The notes: generated by a model from the sequence alone, not told the origin. Positions 19,347 to 29,524 are shown, numbered from the stretch's first letter. The stretch is DNA of 64,000 bases from Catalimonadaceae bacterium JC749 (GCA_021730635.1 JAJNNC010000010.1:1-64000); one strand, 5' to 3'. Numbers and translations are program-made.

Positions 19347-22300
19347 ATACATCACCCTCTTGTTATTTAAGAGCATGTTTAAATTTTTTTTTGGCAGTTC
19401 GCTGCTGCGATAGTGAAAAAGTTCTCTTTTTGGTTCTGTCGACACTTGGTTTTTGTACAATGGCCAGCGCTATTTTTCAAAAAACAGGGGAAGCCAGGTC
19501 CTGTAACAGGGCTTTTGCAGCCCAAAGGATAAAGTTTAAACATGCTCTCAATCGAATAATCACTGGTATAGCCCTTTTGTGTTTTTTCAGCGCTTGCAGT
19601 GACGACAAATTGTTCAAACCCTTATCTGCCCGCTCTACAGGGATAGCTTTTTCAAATGATGTAGAAGAAACCCAATCGGTTAATATTTTGAACTACCTCT
19701 ACATGTACAACGGCGGCGGGGTTGCCGTCGGTGATGTTAACAACGATCAACTGCCTGATATATATTTCACTGCTAATCAGCAATCCAATAAGCTGTATCT
19801 CAACAAAGGAAATTTTTCATTTGAAGATATCACGGAAAAAGCAGGAGTGGAAGGAGCTGTGGGCCCCTCCGTTTGGACCAACGGGGTGTCTATGGTGGAT
19901 ATTAATGCGGATGGATGGTTGGATATTTACGTATGCCGGATGCATGGTTTTTTAGAATTTGAAGGCGGTAATGAGCTGTTCGTCAACAATGGTGACGGTA
20001 CTTTTACTGAACAGGCCGCAAAGTATGGATTAGATACAAAGTCCTATGCCCAGCAGGCGGCTTTTTTTGATTTTGATCTTGATGGTGACCTGGATATGTT
20101 TCTGGTCAATCAGTCCATCAGAACCCCCAGCACATACAAACCTGGTGCTGCAAGAGCAGAACGGGACAGTTTGGGGGGAGACAGGCTTTACGAAAATCAG
20201 AATAACTTTTTTGTGGACATTAGCGAAGAAGCCGGAATCTATGGGGGGGCTATGGGTTATGGACTGGCTCTAAGCATTGGTGATCTCAACAACGACAATT
20301 ACCCGGACATCTATGTAGCCAATGATTTTCATGAAAATGATTATCTTTATTTCAACCAGGGAGACGGCCCGGATGGACATCCTACATTCATTGAAAAAAT
20401 CAACGAATCTATGGGGCATACCTCCACATTCTCCATGGGCAATGATATAGCTGATATCAACAATGATGGATTGTTGGACATTTTCACCATAGACATGAAA
20501 CCGGATAAGGAAGAGGTGTTAAAAATGTCTATGACTTCGGAAGCCTATAGTACTTATAAATTCAGACGTAATTATGGGTATCATGATCAGTACCCAAGGA
20601 ATATGTTACAGATCAACCAGGGTAACCTTTTTGGGACATATGCCAGCTTTAGTGAAGTCGGTGAATTTTACGGAGTGGATGCCACTGATTGGAGTTGGGG
20701 TACACTGATCGCCGATTTTGACATGGATGGAAACAAAGACATTTTCATCACCAATGGGATACCACGCCGACCAAACGACCTGGACTATATTAAATATACT
20801 TCCGATGAATTTTACGATCCGGATAGTCTGAACTTTAAAGAAGTGATAGAGAAAATGCCTGATGGAAAGGTGCCTAATGTGGCTTATCGAAACAAGGGTA
20901 ATGGGTTTGAGGATGTTTCCAGCATGTGGGGTCTGAACCTGAACGGATACTCTAACGGAACTGCCTACGCCGATTTTGACAATGATGGAGATTGGGACCT
21001 GGTCCTAAACAATCTCAATGCCCAAGCAACCATTTACAAAAACACAGCTTCTGACCGGAAGGAGGCCCATTTTTTAAAGGTTAAATTAATAGGAAACAAA
21101 GGAAATGACAAAGGTTTTGGTGCCCGTGTTACCATTGAACTAAACAATGCCCTGCAAACACAGGAATTATTCCCGGTACGGGGATGGCTTTCTTCCGTAG
21201 AGCCGGTTTTGATATTTGGACTCGGAGAAAACGAACTTGTCGATCGGGTGGAAGTAGATTGGAAAAACGGTAAAAAGACAGTTGTAAACAAAATTAAGGC
21301 GAATACTGAAATCGTGCTGGATTATTCCAAAGCAGTAGCAGAAGAGACGGAAACTGCGACGGTTTCACCAATTTTTTCTCCCCAAGATGACCAAACTATC
21401 ATCGACTACTCGCATGAGGAAAATGATTATATTGATTTTGATTACGAAGCTTTGATTCCCCGGATGTTATCTACCGAAGGACCAAGAATGGCCGTAGGAG
21501 ATGTCAACAACGACGGATTACAGGATGTATACATAGGCGGTGCCAAAAATCAAGCTGGCAAGCTATACGTGCAGCAAAAAAGCGCGGATCAACCTTTCCT
21601 GGAAGTTGACAGTGATGTCTTTTATAAAGACAGGGCAGAGGAAGATGTAGAGGCCACTTTCCTCGATGCAAACCTGGATGGGCTGCCTGATTTGTATGTT
21701 GTCAGTGGCAGTGGGGAAGCCCTTATTGACGCCACAGGTAGAGACAGGCTTTATATCAATATCGGAAATAACCAATTTCAAAAGTCTACCGAACATCCCC
21801 AATTACATTTCAACGGTTCCTGCGTAGTAAAAGCCGATTTCAACCACGATGGGATTGACGATTTATTTGTCGGTGGCCGGTCCGTACCGGGTTCCTATGG
21901 GAAATATCCTGCCAGCCGTATTCTGTTGGGAGATGGTGAAGGAAGATTATTTGATTTTACCCCAAGGATTTTTGGCTATGATTTTACATTAGGGATGGTC
22001 ACAGATGCCGTTTGGCTGGATAAAAGCAACGAATTAGTCGTCGTTGGCGACTGGATTCCGATTACCTTCATCAGTTTTAATGGAAAAGAAGTTAGTTACC
22101 GGCAACTTGAGAATACCTCTGGCTGGTGGAATACCATTGAGGCTGCCGATATGGACGGAGATGGAGATGAGGACTTGTTGGCAGGTAACCGAGGTTTAAA
22201 CTCCTACCTGAAGGCATCGCCCGATTTTCCGGTCAGTCTTTATGTCAAAGATTTTGACCGTAATGCTAGTATAGATCCGATCTTGAGTTACTACCATGAT

Positions 22301-22858
22301 GAGGTGGAAGTTCCCTTCTATGGGATGGATGAACTAGCAAGACAGTTGGTGGCAGTAAAGAAAGTGTACCGAACCTATAAAAGCTACGCACAAAGTACTT
22401 TCAGGGAAGTATTTGACAAAGATGAGTTGCATGGTGCGGGAAGATGGCAGGTGCAGACCTTTGAATCCCTTTTTCTGGAAAACATGGGTGGTGGTAATTT
22501 TTCAATACAACCCTTACCCGGAGAGGTGCAAATAGCGCCCATTTATGGATTTAGTGTAGGCGACTTTGATGACGATGGACATCAGGATATTCTCGCAGTG
22601 GGTAATTTTTATGGGAACCAGGTGAGTATCGGTAAGCTAGATGCTTCCTATGGCCATTTCCTGAAGGGTGATAGCAAAGGCAACTGGGAAGTTGTACATC
22701 CTGGAAAGTCCGGTTTCGCTGTAAAAGGAGAGGCAAGAGACATTGAACAAGTATCTATGGCATCCGGTGATCAACTTATCCTGGTCAGTAGGAACAATGA
22801 CAAGTTGAAGACCTTTAAACTCAATCAGAAAAAGGAATTACTCAGCGTACATCGATAG
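19343..22858 (+). CDS. FG-GAP/VCBS repeat lipoprotein with ASPIC/UnbV domain (paralogue 3)
   Basis: Third tandem paralogue, up to 1171 residues. It has the same two propeller blocks (DVNNDQLPDI, DINADGWLDI, DFDLDGDLDMF, DMDGDGDEDLL) around an ASPIC/UnbV domain (GFGARVTIELNNALQTQELFPVRGWLSSVEPVLIFGLGE). The start is uncertain. The ATG at 19343 overlaps the previous stop as ATGA, yet the first 60 residues are cysteine-rich and unlike a signal. The true lipoprotein signal is RIITGIALLCFFSACSDD at about residues 70-88. An ATG at 19460 leaves a 45-residue lead before the lipid-anchored cysteine. The N-terminal part may have been altered by a small frameshift. Probably a surface lipoprotein like its neighbours. 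Confidence 0.85.
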   Translation: MNTSPSCYLRACLNFFLAVRCCDSEKVLFLVLSTLGFCTMASAIFQKTGEARSCNRAFAAQRIKFKHALNRIITGIALLCFFSACSDDKLFKPLSARSTGIAFSNDVEETQSVNILNYLYMYNGGGVAVGDVNNDQLPDIYFTANQQSNKLYLNKGNFSFEDITEKAGVEGAVGPSVWTNGVSMVDINADGWLDIYVCRMHGFLEFEGGNELFVNNGDGTFTEQAAKYGLDTKSYAQQAAFFDFDLDGDLDMFLVNQSIRTPSTYKPGAARAERDSLGGDRLYENQNNFFVDISEEAGIYGGAMGYGLALSIGDLNNDNYPDIYVANDFHENDYLYFNQGDGPDGHPTFIEKINESMGHTSTFSMGNDIADINNDGLLDIFTIDMKPDKEEVLKMSMTSEAYSTYKFRRNYGYHDQYPRNMLQINQGNLFGTYASFSEVGEFYGVDATDWSWGTLIADFDMDGNKDIFITNGIPRRPNDLDYIKYTSDEFYDPDSLNFKEVIEKMPDGKVPNVAYRNKGNGFEDVSSMWGLNLNGYSNGTAYADFDNDGDWDLVLNNLNAQATIYKNTASDRKEAHFLKVKLIGNKGNDKGFGARVTIELNNALQTQELFPVRGWLSSVEPVLIFGLGENELVDRVEVDWKNGKKTVVNKIKANTEIVLDYSKAVAEETETATVSPIFSPQDDQTIIDYSHEENDYIDFDYEALIPRMLSTEGPRMAVGDVNNDGLQDVYIGGAKNQAGKLYVQQKSADQPFLEVDSDVFYKDRAEEDVEATFLDANLDGLPDLYVVSGSGEALIDATGRDRLYINIGNNQFQKSTEHPQLHFNGSCVVKADFNHDGIDDLFVGGRSVPGSYGKYPASRILLGDGEGRLFDFTPRIFGYDFTLGMVTDAVWLDKSNELVVVGDWIPITFISFNGKEVSYRQLENTSGWWNTIEAADMDGDGDEDLLAGNRGLNSYLKASPDFPVSLYVKDFDRNASIDPILSYYHDEVEVPFYGMDELARQLVAVKKVYRTYKSYAQSTFREVFDKDELHGAGRWQVQTFESLFLENMGGGNFSIQPLPGEVQIAPIYGFSVGDFDDDGHQDILAVGNFYGNQVSIGKLDASYGHFLKGDSKGNWEVVHPGKSGFAVKGEARDIEQVSMASGDQLILVSRNNDKLKTFKLNQKKELLSVHR

Positions 22859-22901
22859 GAAGCCATTCCAAACTATTTTATGCATGATAATATAAGTTAA
22901 C

Positions 22902-24113
22902 ATGAACAAAAGAGAATTTATCAAGACCTTCGCTGGTGCGGCAGCCGGAAGCATGCTATTGAGTCACCGGGTGCTTGCTGCTGAATTGATGCGTGAAAAA
23001 TATCCGGAATTGAGCAAGCATAAAATAGATAAAGCTGACTTGCTATCGGTCAACTTCAACTATCCACGCTTTGTGGGTAAGAATGGTACGAAAGGCGATC
23101 ATGGTCAATATCATAAGACTACCATCCTACGGCTAAGAACCGATCAGGGGGCTGAGGGTTGGGGTATTTCTTCCAATGACGCTAAAGATTCAATGGATAA
23201 AATTGTTGGAAAGAGAGTGGTTGATCTGATAACACCAGATGCGGGAGTGATACAAGAGCTGGAGCCCATCTACTTTGATCTACCCCTTTTTGATCTTATG
23301 GGCATCATCATGCAAAAGCCAGTGTATGAAATCTTAGGTGCACACGGGACCAAGAGTATCCCTGTTTACAGTGGTATGATTTACATTGATGAATTATCTT
23401 CCAAGAATAGAAAAGCTGGTATCGATAAAGTGATGGACAATTGTGCCTGGGATTTTGACTATGGGTATCGGCAGTTGAAGGTGAAAATAGGCCGTGGGAA
23501 GATGTGGTATCCGGCCAGGGAGGGTATGGAGACGGATATTAAGATCTATCAAATGATCCATGAAGCCTACAAAGATAAAGGGGTTCAATTGCTGGTTGAT
23601 GCTAATAACGCTTATACCTTACAGGATACGATTACATTCCTGGATGGCATAGGCGATACATCCCTGTATTGGGTAGAAGAACCCTTTCAGGAAGCGATTC
23701 AGAAGGGTAAAAAATTAAGGGATTGGATGGATAAAAATGGTTTCGACCAAACCCGTTATGCTGATGGGGAATGGATTTTCCCGGACGAAGAGGATATAGC
23801 CCTTGACATGGTGGACCAAGGCATAGTAAATACCTATTTGAATGACATCCATGCGATTGGCATAACAAACTGGATGAAGATCATGCCGAGATTGAAAAAA
23901 GCGAAAGCTGACGGCAGTCCCCATGCGTGGGGAGATAGATTGAAAACAAATTACACAACCCATGTGGCTGCCGGTTTGGGTGGGATCGCTACCGTTGAAG
24001 GTGTCACCTGTTTATCCGACGAGATTGATTATGGCAAATATCCGGTGAAAGAGGGGAAGATCACCGTGTCGGATGAACCGGGTTTTGGTATGAAACTCTT
24101 GAAGCAAAAATGA
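22902..24113 (+). CDS. Secreted enolase-superfamily enzyme (mandelate racemase/sugar-acid dehydratase type)
   Basis: A 403-residue member of the mandelate racemase group of the enolase superfamily. Visible active-site residues are the KxK pair Lys193 and Lys195 (QLKVKIG), metal ligands Asp233 (LLVDANN), Glu259 (YWVEEP) and Glu290, and the Asp315-His341 dyad (NDIHAIG, SPHAWGD). Such enzymes abstract the alpha proton of sugar acids and dehydrate or epimerise them. The N-terminus NKREFIKTFAGAAAGSMLL resembles a Tat signal but has Lys-Arg in place of Arg-Arg. It lies 43 bp after the third VCBS gene on the same strand and probably acts on a sugar acid released from the glycan. The substrate is not known. 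Confidence 0.85.
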   Translation: MNKREFIKTFAGAAAGSMLLSHRVLAAELMREKYPELSKHKIDKADLLSVNFNYPRFVGKNGTKGDHGQYHKTTILRLRTDQGAEGWGISSNDAKDSMDKIVGKRVVDLITPDAGVIQELEPIYFDLPLFDLMGIIMQKPVYEILGAHGTKSIPVYSGMIYIDELSSKNRKAGIDKVMDNCAWDFDYGYRQLKVKIGRGKMWYPAREGMETDIKIYQMIHEAYKDKGVQLLVDANNAYTLQDTITFLDGIGDTSLYWVEEPFQEAIQKGKKLRDWMDKNGFDQTRYADGEWIFPDEEDIALDMVDQGIVNTYLNDIHAIGITNWMKIMPRLKKAKADGSPHAWGDRLKTNYTTHVAAGLGGIATVEGVTCLSDEIDYGKYPVKEGKITVSDEPGFGMKLLKQK

Positions 24114-24174
24114 AACATGCTTTCAGCGACTAGCGAGGTACGGCTTCCGGATCACTTTTTTAGTTGTTTATCTT

Positions 24175-27045
24175 ATGAAGAAAAATAATGCATATGGAAG
24201 ACAGAGCGACTTGCTTGAATTCCCTGGCAGTCCAGATACGCATCCACAGTTATGTCTACATTCCTGTCATCTTGCCTCATTTATTTTACTGATAGCATGG
24301 TTAGGACCATGGGCGGGTGGTTTTGCCCAGGATACCTTCAAAATCAAACTCTCAGATCAACAGCATGGTCTTGACGAGTTGATCTGGGGCACCCGGGATA
24401 GAAACTATATTGATGACTACAGCGTACTGGGAGAACTCAATCTGACTTTGAAATCCGGTACCCATGAGTTGGTATCCATGAGCACACAGGATCTTCCGGT
24501 TGATATAATCAACCATACCTCTGAAAACATACACATTGCGTTCAAGACTGATCAGGGTATCAGCCTAACAGAAAATTTTCGTTTTACTGAGAGGAGTCTT
24601 TTGTGGGAAATTGAAATAAAAAATCATAGTGAAGAAGACATCCAGCTTACTGATTTATATTTCCCTTTGCCCATTGGTGGACTGGATGAAGATATTCCGG
24701 CAAAGGAAAATTTAAATTACCATAAGTCTGTAAATGGTCATTCTTCATTTGCCTATTGGGTTCCTTACAGTGGTGAAGGAGAAGTATTACTCATGACAAT
24801 GATGGAAGGTACTTCTCTTGAATATTTCACTTATGATAGCACCTATAATCTTTACATTTATTCGTCTACTGCTGTAGACAGCGTCAATGATACCTGGCGG
24901 ATACCAAGTTCTCAGACCAGAATTCCTGCTGGCGGGCTGAAGCAATATGGCTTCAAATTCCAGCTGATCCCCCATATGGAAAATTTGAGGGAAGCCCTCC
25001 ACAAGGAAGGATGTTTGGATGTACGAATCGTGCCGGGCATGACATTACCGGTTGATCTGACCGCACGCTGCGCCATAAGGGTAAAGGGCGCTATTCAAAA
25101 TATAATAGCCGAATATCCGGAAAGAACCCGGATAAGCGCTATAGAAAAGGGGGCGGACGATTACAAACTATTCAATATTTCCTCAAATAAATTGGGAGAA
25201 AACTTAATCACCTTGCACTATGGGAAAGGTAAAATTGCGTATTTGGATTTTTTCGTAACCGAGCCGCTGGAAACATTGATCAAAAAGCGGTCTGACTTCA
25301 TTACCAACAAACAGCAACACAGGGATACGTCCAAATGGTATGATGGACTGTATAGCATATGGGATATGGAAAACGCTGAATTACTTTCTCCGGAAAATAA
25401 ACAGCAGTTGCCCGATTATGTAGTAGGTGGATCGGATGATCCCTCCAACAGCAAACCCATGTATGTGAGTGAAAAGAATATCGTGTATCCGGATGAGAAT
25501 GAGATTGCTGCCTTAGAGTACTATGAAAAACATTTTGTATGGGGTGGGTTACAAAGAACCGATACTGAATATCCGTACCCTTATGGAATCTACGGAAGTG
25601 AGAACTGGTATGAGAACCGGTCTGGATATATTAGCAGGGGAAAGGAGGGGAAAAAAGATACCCTGTTCGGATATAATTCAGGGGGGTTGGGAAAAGAACG
25701 CATGTGGCGCACATTTGACTACACGACCCACTTAGCCATTTACTACAACTTATACGTAATCGCTCGCGATAACCCCCACCTGGTTCATTACCTGGATGCT
25801 GATGGTTATTTGGAAAGAGCTTACCGTACCGCCATGGCTTTTTTTGAAGTTCCCTATAATATCTATATGGGTAAGATGTGGAACTTCAATGGTTGGACGG
25901 ATTGGGCCTATAAGCAGGGAAATTTTCACGAGCGATACCTTTTGGATATCATTGAGGCCATGGAACAAACTGGTAAAACTGAAGAAGCCGATGCATTACG
26001 GCGAGAATGGGAAAAGAAGGTGAAATATTTCATCTATGATGACCCCTGGCCTTTTGGTTCAGAAATGTTTGTAGACCGGACAGCTTTTGAATCTTCATAC
26101 TACATCGGGGAATATGCTAAAGAAAATACCATGCAACCCCAGGAGCAATTGTGGTATGATAAGAACAAGGAGGTATGGTACTCCCATGCGAATATCAGTG
26201 ACTCAGCCACGGATGTTTATTTAACAAAACAATTGGTTTCTAACCTGGCCCTTAGAGGCGTGCTTGAACCAACTTACTACCTCATGGGTTCGGCACAGGT
26301 AGGGCTGCATACCCTTGATTATATGAGTCAGATGGGTGGTGCAGCCTTGATTGACTACGCCAGAAAATTCAGTACTACTCCTTATGATTTGATCAATATT
26401 GGATACAATTCCATGCTCAGTTCCTGGGCGCTTATGAATACCGGTAATGAGAAGGAGGGTTATGGTTACTGGTTTCCCAATCCTAAAAATGATGGGGCAG
26501 TAGGCTGGACTTTTGCCCAGGTTCAGAAGGGTACTACCTGGTGGAAGCATATTAAATGTAAAAGAGGAGCATGGCGGTATTGCGGTGAAATTGATCATGG
26601 ATTGACTGCAGGGATACATGACTTGTCCACCATAATAATAGATGATCCTGTTTTCGGTATGGTCGCCTATGGAGGGGTATTAACGGTCCATCATGATGCG
26701 GTGAAGGTGATACCGCATGACGGGGTAAGAAGGCGTTTATATCTGTTGAACAAAGAAAAGAAAGTGTTCATGGAATTAAAGGAAGATGGATTTGCCAAGG
26801 GAGAAGCTATAACCTTTTCAAATAATCTGGACACCATCGAATTTACTATTGAGAACAGAAATGGCTTAGCACATCATTCTTCAATGACCATTCAAAACCT
26901 TGCTCCCGGTAACTATCAGCTTACAGTAAATGATCATCTTGAAGGTAACCTGTCATTGAAAGAAGAGATGCCTGCATTGGATTTGCAGATACCATTAGAG
27001 GTCGAACCCACACGGGTAAAATTAGTAAAATCATTGGAGAACTAA
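24175..27045 (+). CDS. Secreted DUF5695-like protein, probable glycan-active enzyme
   Basis: A 956-residue exported protein. The signal peptide is preceded by an unusually long polar lead; its hydrophobic core is ASFILLIAWLGPWAGG. The N-terminal third is beta-rich (LNLTLKSGTHELVSM, ENFRFTERSLLWEIEIKNHSEEDIQLTDLYFPLP), like the beta-sandwich of polysaccharide lyases or family 65/94-type hydrolases. The central part is a tryptophan-rich helical region (YGIYGSENWYENRSG, MWRTFDYTTHLAIYYNLY, FNGWTDWAYKQGNFHERYLLDIIEAM) consistent with an (alpha/alpha)6 barrel. This fits DUF5695, recalled by pattern. It closes the plus-strand run of the locus, 61 bp after the enolase gene. A carbohydrate-cleaving role is likely but no catalytic residue can be assigned. 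Confidence 0.65.
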   Translation: MKKNNAYGRQSDLLEFPGSPDTHPQLCLHSCHLASFILLIAWLGPWAGGFAQDTFKIKLSDQQHGLDELIWGTRDRNYIDDYSVLGELNLTLKSGTHELVSMSTQDLPVDIINHTSENIHIAFKTDQGISLTENFRFTERSLLWEIEIKNHSEEDIQLTDLYFPLPIGGLDEDIPAKENLNYHKSVNGHSSFAYWVPYSGEGEVLLMTMMEGTSLEYFTYDSTYNLYIYSSTAVDSVNDTWRIPSSQTRIPAGGLKQYGFKFQLIPHMENLREALHKEGCLDVRIVPGMTLPVDLTARCAIRVKGAIQNIIAEYPERTRISAIEKGADDYKLFNISSNKLGENLITLHYGKGKIAYLDFFVTEPLETLIKKRSDFITNKQQHRDTSKWYDGLYSIWDMENAELLSPENKQQLPDYVVGGSDDPSNSKPMYVSEKNIVYPDENEIAALEYYEKHFVWGGLQRTDTEYPYPYGIYGSENWYENRSGYISRGKEGKKDTLFGYNSGGLGKERMWRTFDYTTHLAIYYNLYVIARDNPHLVHYLDADGYLERAYRTAMAFFEVPYNIYMGKMWNFNGWTDWAYKQGNFHERYLLDIIEAMEQTGKTEEADALRREWEKKVKYFIYDDPWPFGSEMFVDRTAFESSYYIGEYAKENTMQPQEQLWYDKNKEVWYSHANISDSATDVYLTKQLVSNLALRGVLEPTYYLMGSAQVGLHTLDYMSQMGGAALIDYARKFSTTPYDLINIGYNSMLSSWALMNTGNEKEGYGYWFPNPKNDGAVGWTFAQVQKGTTWWKHIKCKRGAWRYCGEIDHGLTAGIHDLSTIIIDDPVFGMVAYGGVLTVHHDAVKVIPHDGVRRRLYLLNKEKKVFMELKEDGFAKGEAITFSNNLDTIEFTIENRNGLAHHSSMTIQNLAPGNYQLTVNDHLEGNLSLKEEMPALDLQIPLEVEPTRVKLVKSLEN

Positions 27046-27050
27046 TGTCA

Positions 27051-27086
27051 TGATGAGATGTGTAAACGCAGAAGTTACTCTCATCA
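27051..27086. terminator. Inverted repeat between convergent genes
   Basis: A perfect 8-bp inverted repeat (27051-27058 with 27079-27086) with a 20-nt loop lies in the 45-bp gap between the convergent DUF5695-like and isomerase-like genes. There is no T tract, so it is at best a weak bidirectional terminator. Confidence 0.3.
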
Positions 27087-27090
27087 GAGC

Positions 27091-28014
27091 TTATCGCGGA
27101 TCAATCAACCGGTAGGCTTCCAAAGTAGCCCACTCCCCTTCCTGACCGGGTTGGCTGGTGCCATGTTCCAAACCTACAAAACCACGATATCCTTTATCAT
27201 GCACATATTGAAGGACATTCCGGAAATTAATTTCTCCTGACGTAGGTTCATTGCGCCCGGGTGTGTCGCCCATTTGGATATAAGCAATCTCATCCCAGGC
27301 ATACGCCAGTGTCGGCAGCAGATTGCCTTCCTGAATCTGTACATGGTAAAAGTCAAAAAGTACTTTCACACTCGGACTATCGACCGCTTTAGCCAGTGCA
27401 TATGCCTGGGGTATAGTGTGAAGAAACATACCGGGATGATCAATCTTGTGGTTCATAGATTCCATCACCATTACCAAGCCGTGTGGTTCATAGATAGCTG
27501 CTATCCGTTTCAGCAGCTCAATGGCATTGGCCATCTGGAAGTCCATTGGGAGCTTAGGATCAGCCATTCCCAATACATTGTGGATGAATCTGGTATGCAT
27601 ACGTTTGGCGATATCGACGGATGCACGAACATCCTGCAATACCTTTTCTCTCAGGCTTTTGTCCCTTCCGGCAAAAGTCACCTCCTGAAATGTCAGTGTG
27701 CCAACAAACTGACCGAACTCCATCCCAAGCTGCTGGAGGGTCCGGCTGAGGCGCTCCTGTTCTGCTACGGGACGATCTTTAAGCATGGTATTTTCCCAGG
27801 CACGAAATCCCTGATCATGTCCCCACTTGATCTGATCTACGGGATCATTACCGGCCACATCGGCAAAGATGCCGAATTCGGGAGAAAACTTCATCGTAAA
27901 GGGTTGATCAGCCTTCTTTAATCCGGGAGCGTTCAAGCTTGTGAGAAGGTTGTTTGCATCAGGTAAGGCTACTCCAGCCCATAAGGTTTTCTTAAAAAAG
28001 GTACGACGATTCAT
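27091..28014 (-). CDS. Secreted sugar isomerase/epimerase-like TIM barrel (hydroxypyruvate isomerase-like)
   Basis: A 307-residue AP-endonuclease-2/xylose-isomerase-like TIM barrel. The N-terminus MNRRTFFKKTLWAGVAL carries a twin-arginine signal, so the protein is probably exported folded through Tat. Likely metal-binding or catalytic segments are MVMESMNH, KVLFDFYHVQIQEGN, IQMGDTPGRNEPTSGEINF and GFVGLEHG, which match the hydroxypyruvate isomerase/Otn-like branch. The start is the ATG at 28014; a further upstream ATG would add nine residues without signal character. It heads away from the susCD run but sits next to the sugar-acid enzyme, so both may act on the same breakdown product. Substrate unknown. 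Confidence 0.8.
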   Translation of the reverse strand: MNRRTFFKKTLWAGVALPDANNLLTSLNAPGLKKADQPFTMKFSPEFGIFADVAGNDPVDQIKWGHDQGFRAWENTMLKDRPVAEQERLSRTLQQLGMEFGQFVGTLTFQEVTFAGRDKSLREKVLQDVRASVDIAKRMHTRFIHNVLGMADPKLPMDFQMANAIELLKRIAAIYEPHGLVMVMESMNHKIDHPGMFLHTIPQAYALAKAVDSPSVKVLFDFYHVQIQEGNLLPTLAYAWDEIAYIQMGDTPGRNEPTSGEINFRNVLQYVHDKGYRGFVGLEHGTSQPGQEGEWATLEAYRLIDPR

Positions 28015-28042
28015 TTTTGATGGCAATAGGTTGGTGAACACT

Positions 28043-29524
28043 TTAATTTTTGGCAGGCCATGAGGATGAGATGGCTCTGTTGAGTAGGTTACGGGTCATC
28101 CGCTGTACACGGGAATCCTCTTTGGAAAAGTCCTGATGAGGCGGATTCCGAAAACCGGGTGGTGACGACAGTGGCATACTCCACCAACAGGTGGCCGCGT
28201 TGAACACGAAGTTGCCTCGCGGACCGTGGTAGAGGGTGGTTGTATACGTATTTGGATTTGCGTCCCAGGCGTCATCCAATTCAGATTGTGCCAGCACGAC
28301 GAGGGACGAATCTTTGCGCAGAGGAGGACCATGATATTCCCATCCGACCAGGTTAGGGATGACATCACCATTTTTCAATCCTGTACCCTCAAAGACCCAA
28401 TGATCGGCTTTACGAACTTGCCAGTCTCCCAGGCCTACCCCATAGGAAGCAGCGCCCATGAGCTCTTGTTCATCGGGAAAATTCCGGATACGACCCAGAA
28501 TGCGGTTGGGTTTTCCTGCTGTGCTGCTCGTTAGAAATACTTCTCCATCCATAGCGTTTCCGCTAAGAAATAGCAGATTCACTCCAGCTGTACGTGCCTG
28601 TGTCACATGATGATACATCTGCCGGGTCCAGTATTCATCATGTCCTACTGAAAGGAAACCCTTTACCTGCAGCAACGCTGTTGGATCTTCGTGGGTATCG
28701 ATGTTGGAGATGTATGTCACATCGTAGCCTTCTTTCTCTAACCAAAATGCCAGCGGAAATTCCCACAGCAGGAATTCCCCCGATCCGTTTGTGAAGGGAT
28801 TTAAATCGGAAGGCAAGCCGTTGTAATAGAACGTATAGGGACGATCAAAACTTATGATATTGCCTCCGCTGGTAGTCCAGATATGATCTCTATAGTCATA
28901 CAGTGAACGCCATGCCGGCCAACGGTTATAGGCTTGCCAGGTCATATCAGAAACCTGAAACATCAAATCGGCCTGCCGGCCATCTTTCACAACGAAAATA
29001 ATATATGCCTGGTAGCCCTCAGTAAGTTCTGTGAGTTTACCCAGATATACTCCGCTAGTCCAGTCAACCGGCACCACCCATGAATGAGAGCGTTGCCAGA
29101 CAGCCTCCCGCAGATTTCGCTCCCCATCTTCCGGAGTGGGTTGTGGCTTCCCCTGCAACGGACCGGCAGCCATCATCTTTCGTCCGCCATTTCCCTGATA
29201 ATACCCCATCCGGTAGATGTCAAGTGTATATTCGGCAACAGGATCAGTATTGACAAACAGGTGAATGGTATCTCCGGAGAGGTAACTTGTCTGTGATACA
29301 TAACCCTCTATCTTTTTGCTGCGCGCATAATAGGGACTCTCGCTGCCAAAAGCACTGATAAAGGTACGGACGGTGTCCACTTTGGTGAGCAGCCAATCGC
29401 GGGTGCCAGGATGCTGGTTTTCGCTAACAATTACATTCTGAGCCTGTTGTGCCTGTGTATAGACTGTCAGGCCGACCATCAGTAAGAGCAGGAGAGGAGA
29501 AAATGAAGAATGTTGCGTACTCAT
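28043..29524 (-). CDS. Secreted N,N-dimethylformamidase large-subunit-like protein
   Basis: A 493-residue exported protein (signal MSTQHSSFSPLLLLLMVGLTVYTQAQ). The middle and C-terminal parts match the domain of the beta subunit of N,N-dimethylformamidase: EGYVSQTSYLSGDTIHLFV, YRMGYYQGNGGRKM, FYYNGLPSDLNPFTN, EGYDVTYISNIDTHEDPTALLQVKGFLSVGHDEYWT and LLFLSGNAMDGEV. The GHDEYW segment is highly conserved in that family. The N-terminal part resembles its beta-sandwich. The start at 29524 gives a clean signal and avoids overlap with the upstream gene, whose stop is 28 bp away. Relatives beside glycan loci are common and unstudied; a different amide or carbohydrate substrate is likely. Confidence 0.75.
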   Translation of the reverse strand: MSTQHSSFSPLLLLLMVGLTVYTQAQQAQNVIVSENQHPGTRDWLLTKVDTVRTFISAFGSESPYYARSKKIEGYVSQTSYLSGDTIHLFVNTDPVAEYTLDIYRMGYYQGNGGRKMMAAGPLQGKPQPTPEDGERNLREAVWQRSHSWVVPVDWTSGVYLGKLTELTEGYQAYIIFVVKDGRQADLMFQVSDMTWQAYNRWPAWRSLYDYRDHIWTTSGGNIISFDRPYTFYYNGLPSDLNPFTNGSGEFLLWEFPLAFWLEKEGYDVTYISNIDTHEDPTALLQVKGFLSVGHDEYWTRQMYHHVTQARTAGVNLLFLSGNAMDGEVFLTSSTAGKPNRILGRIRNFPDEQELMGAASYGVGLGDWQVRKADHWVFEGTGLKNGDVIPNLVGWEYHGPPLRKDSSLVVLAQSELDDAWDANPNTYTTTLYHGPRGNFVFNAATCWWSMPLSSPPGFRNPPHQDFSKEDSRVQRMTRNLLNRAISSSWPAKN

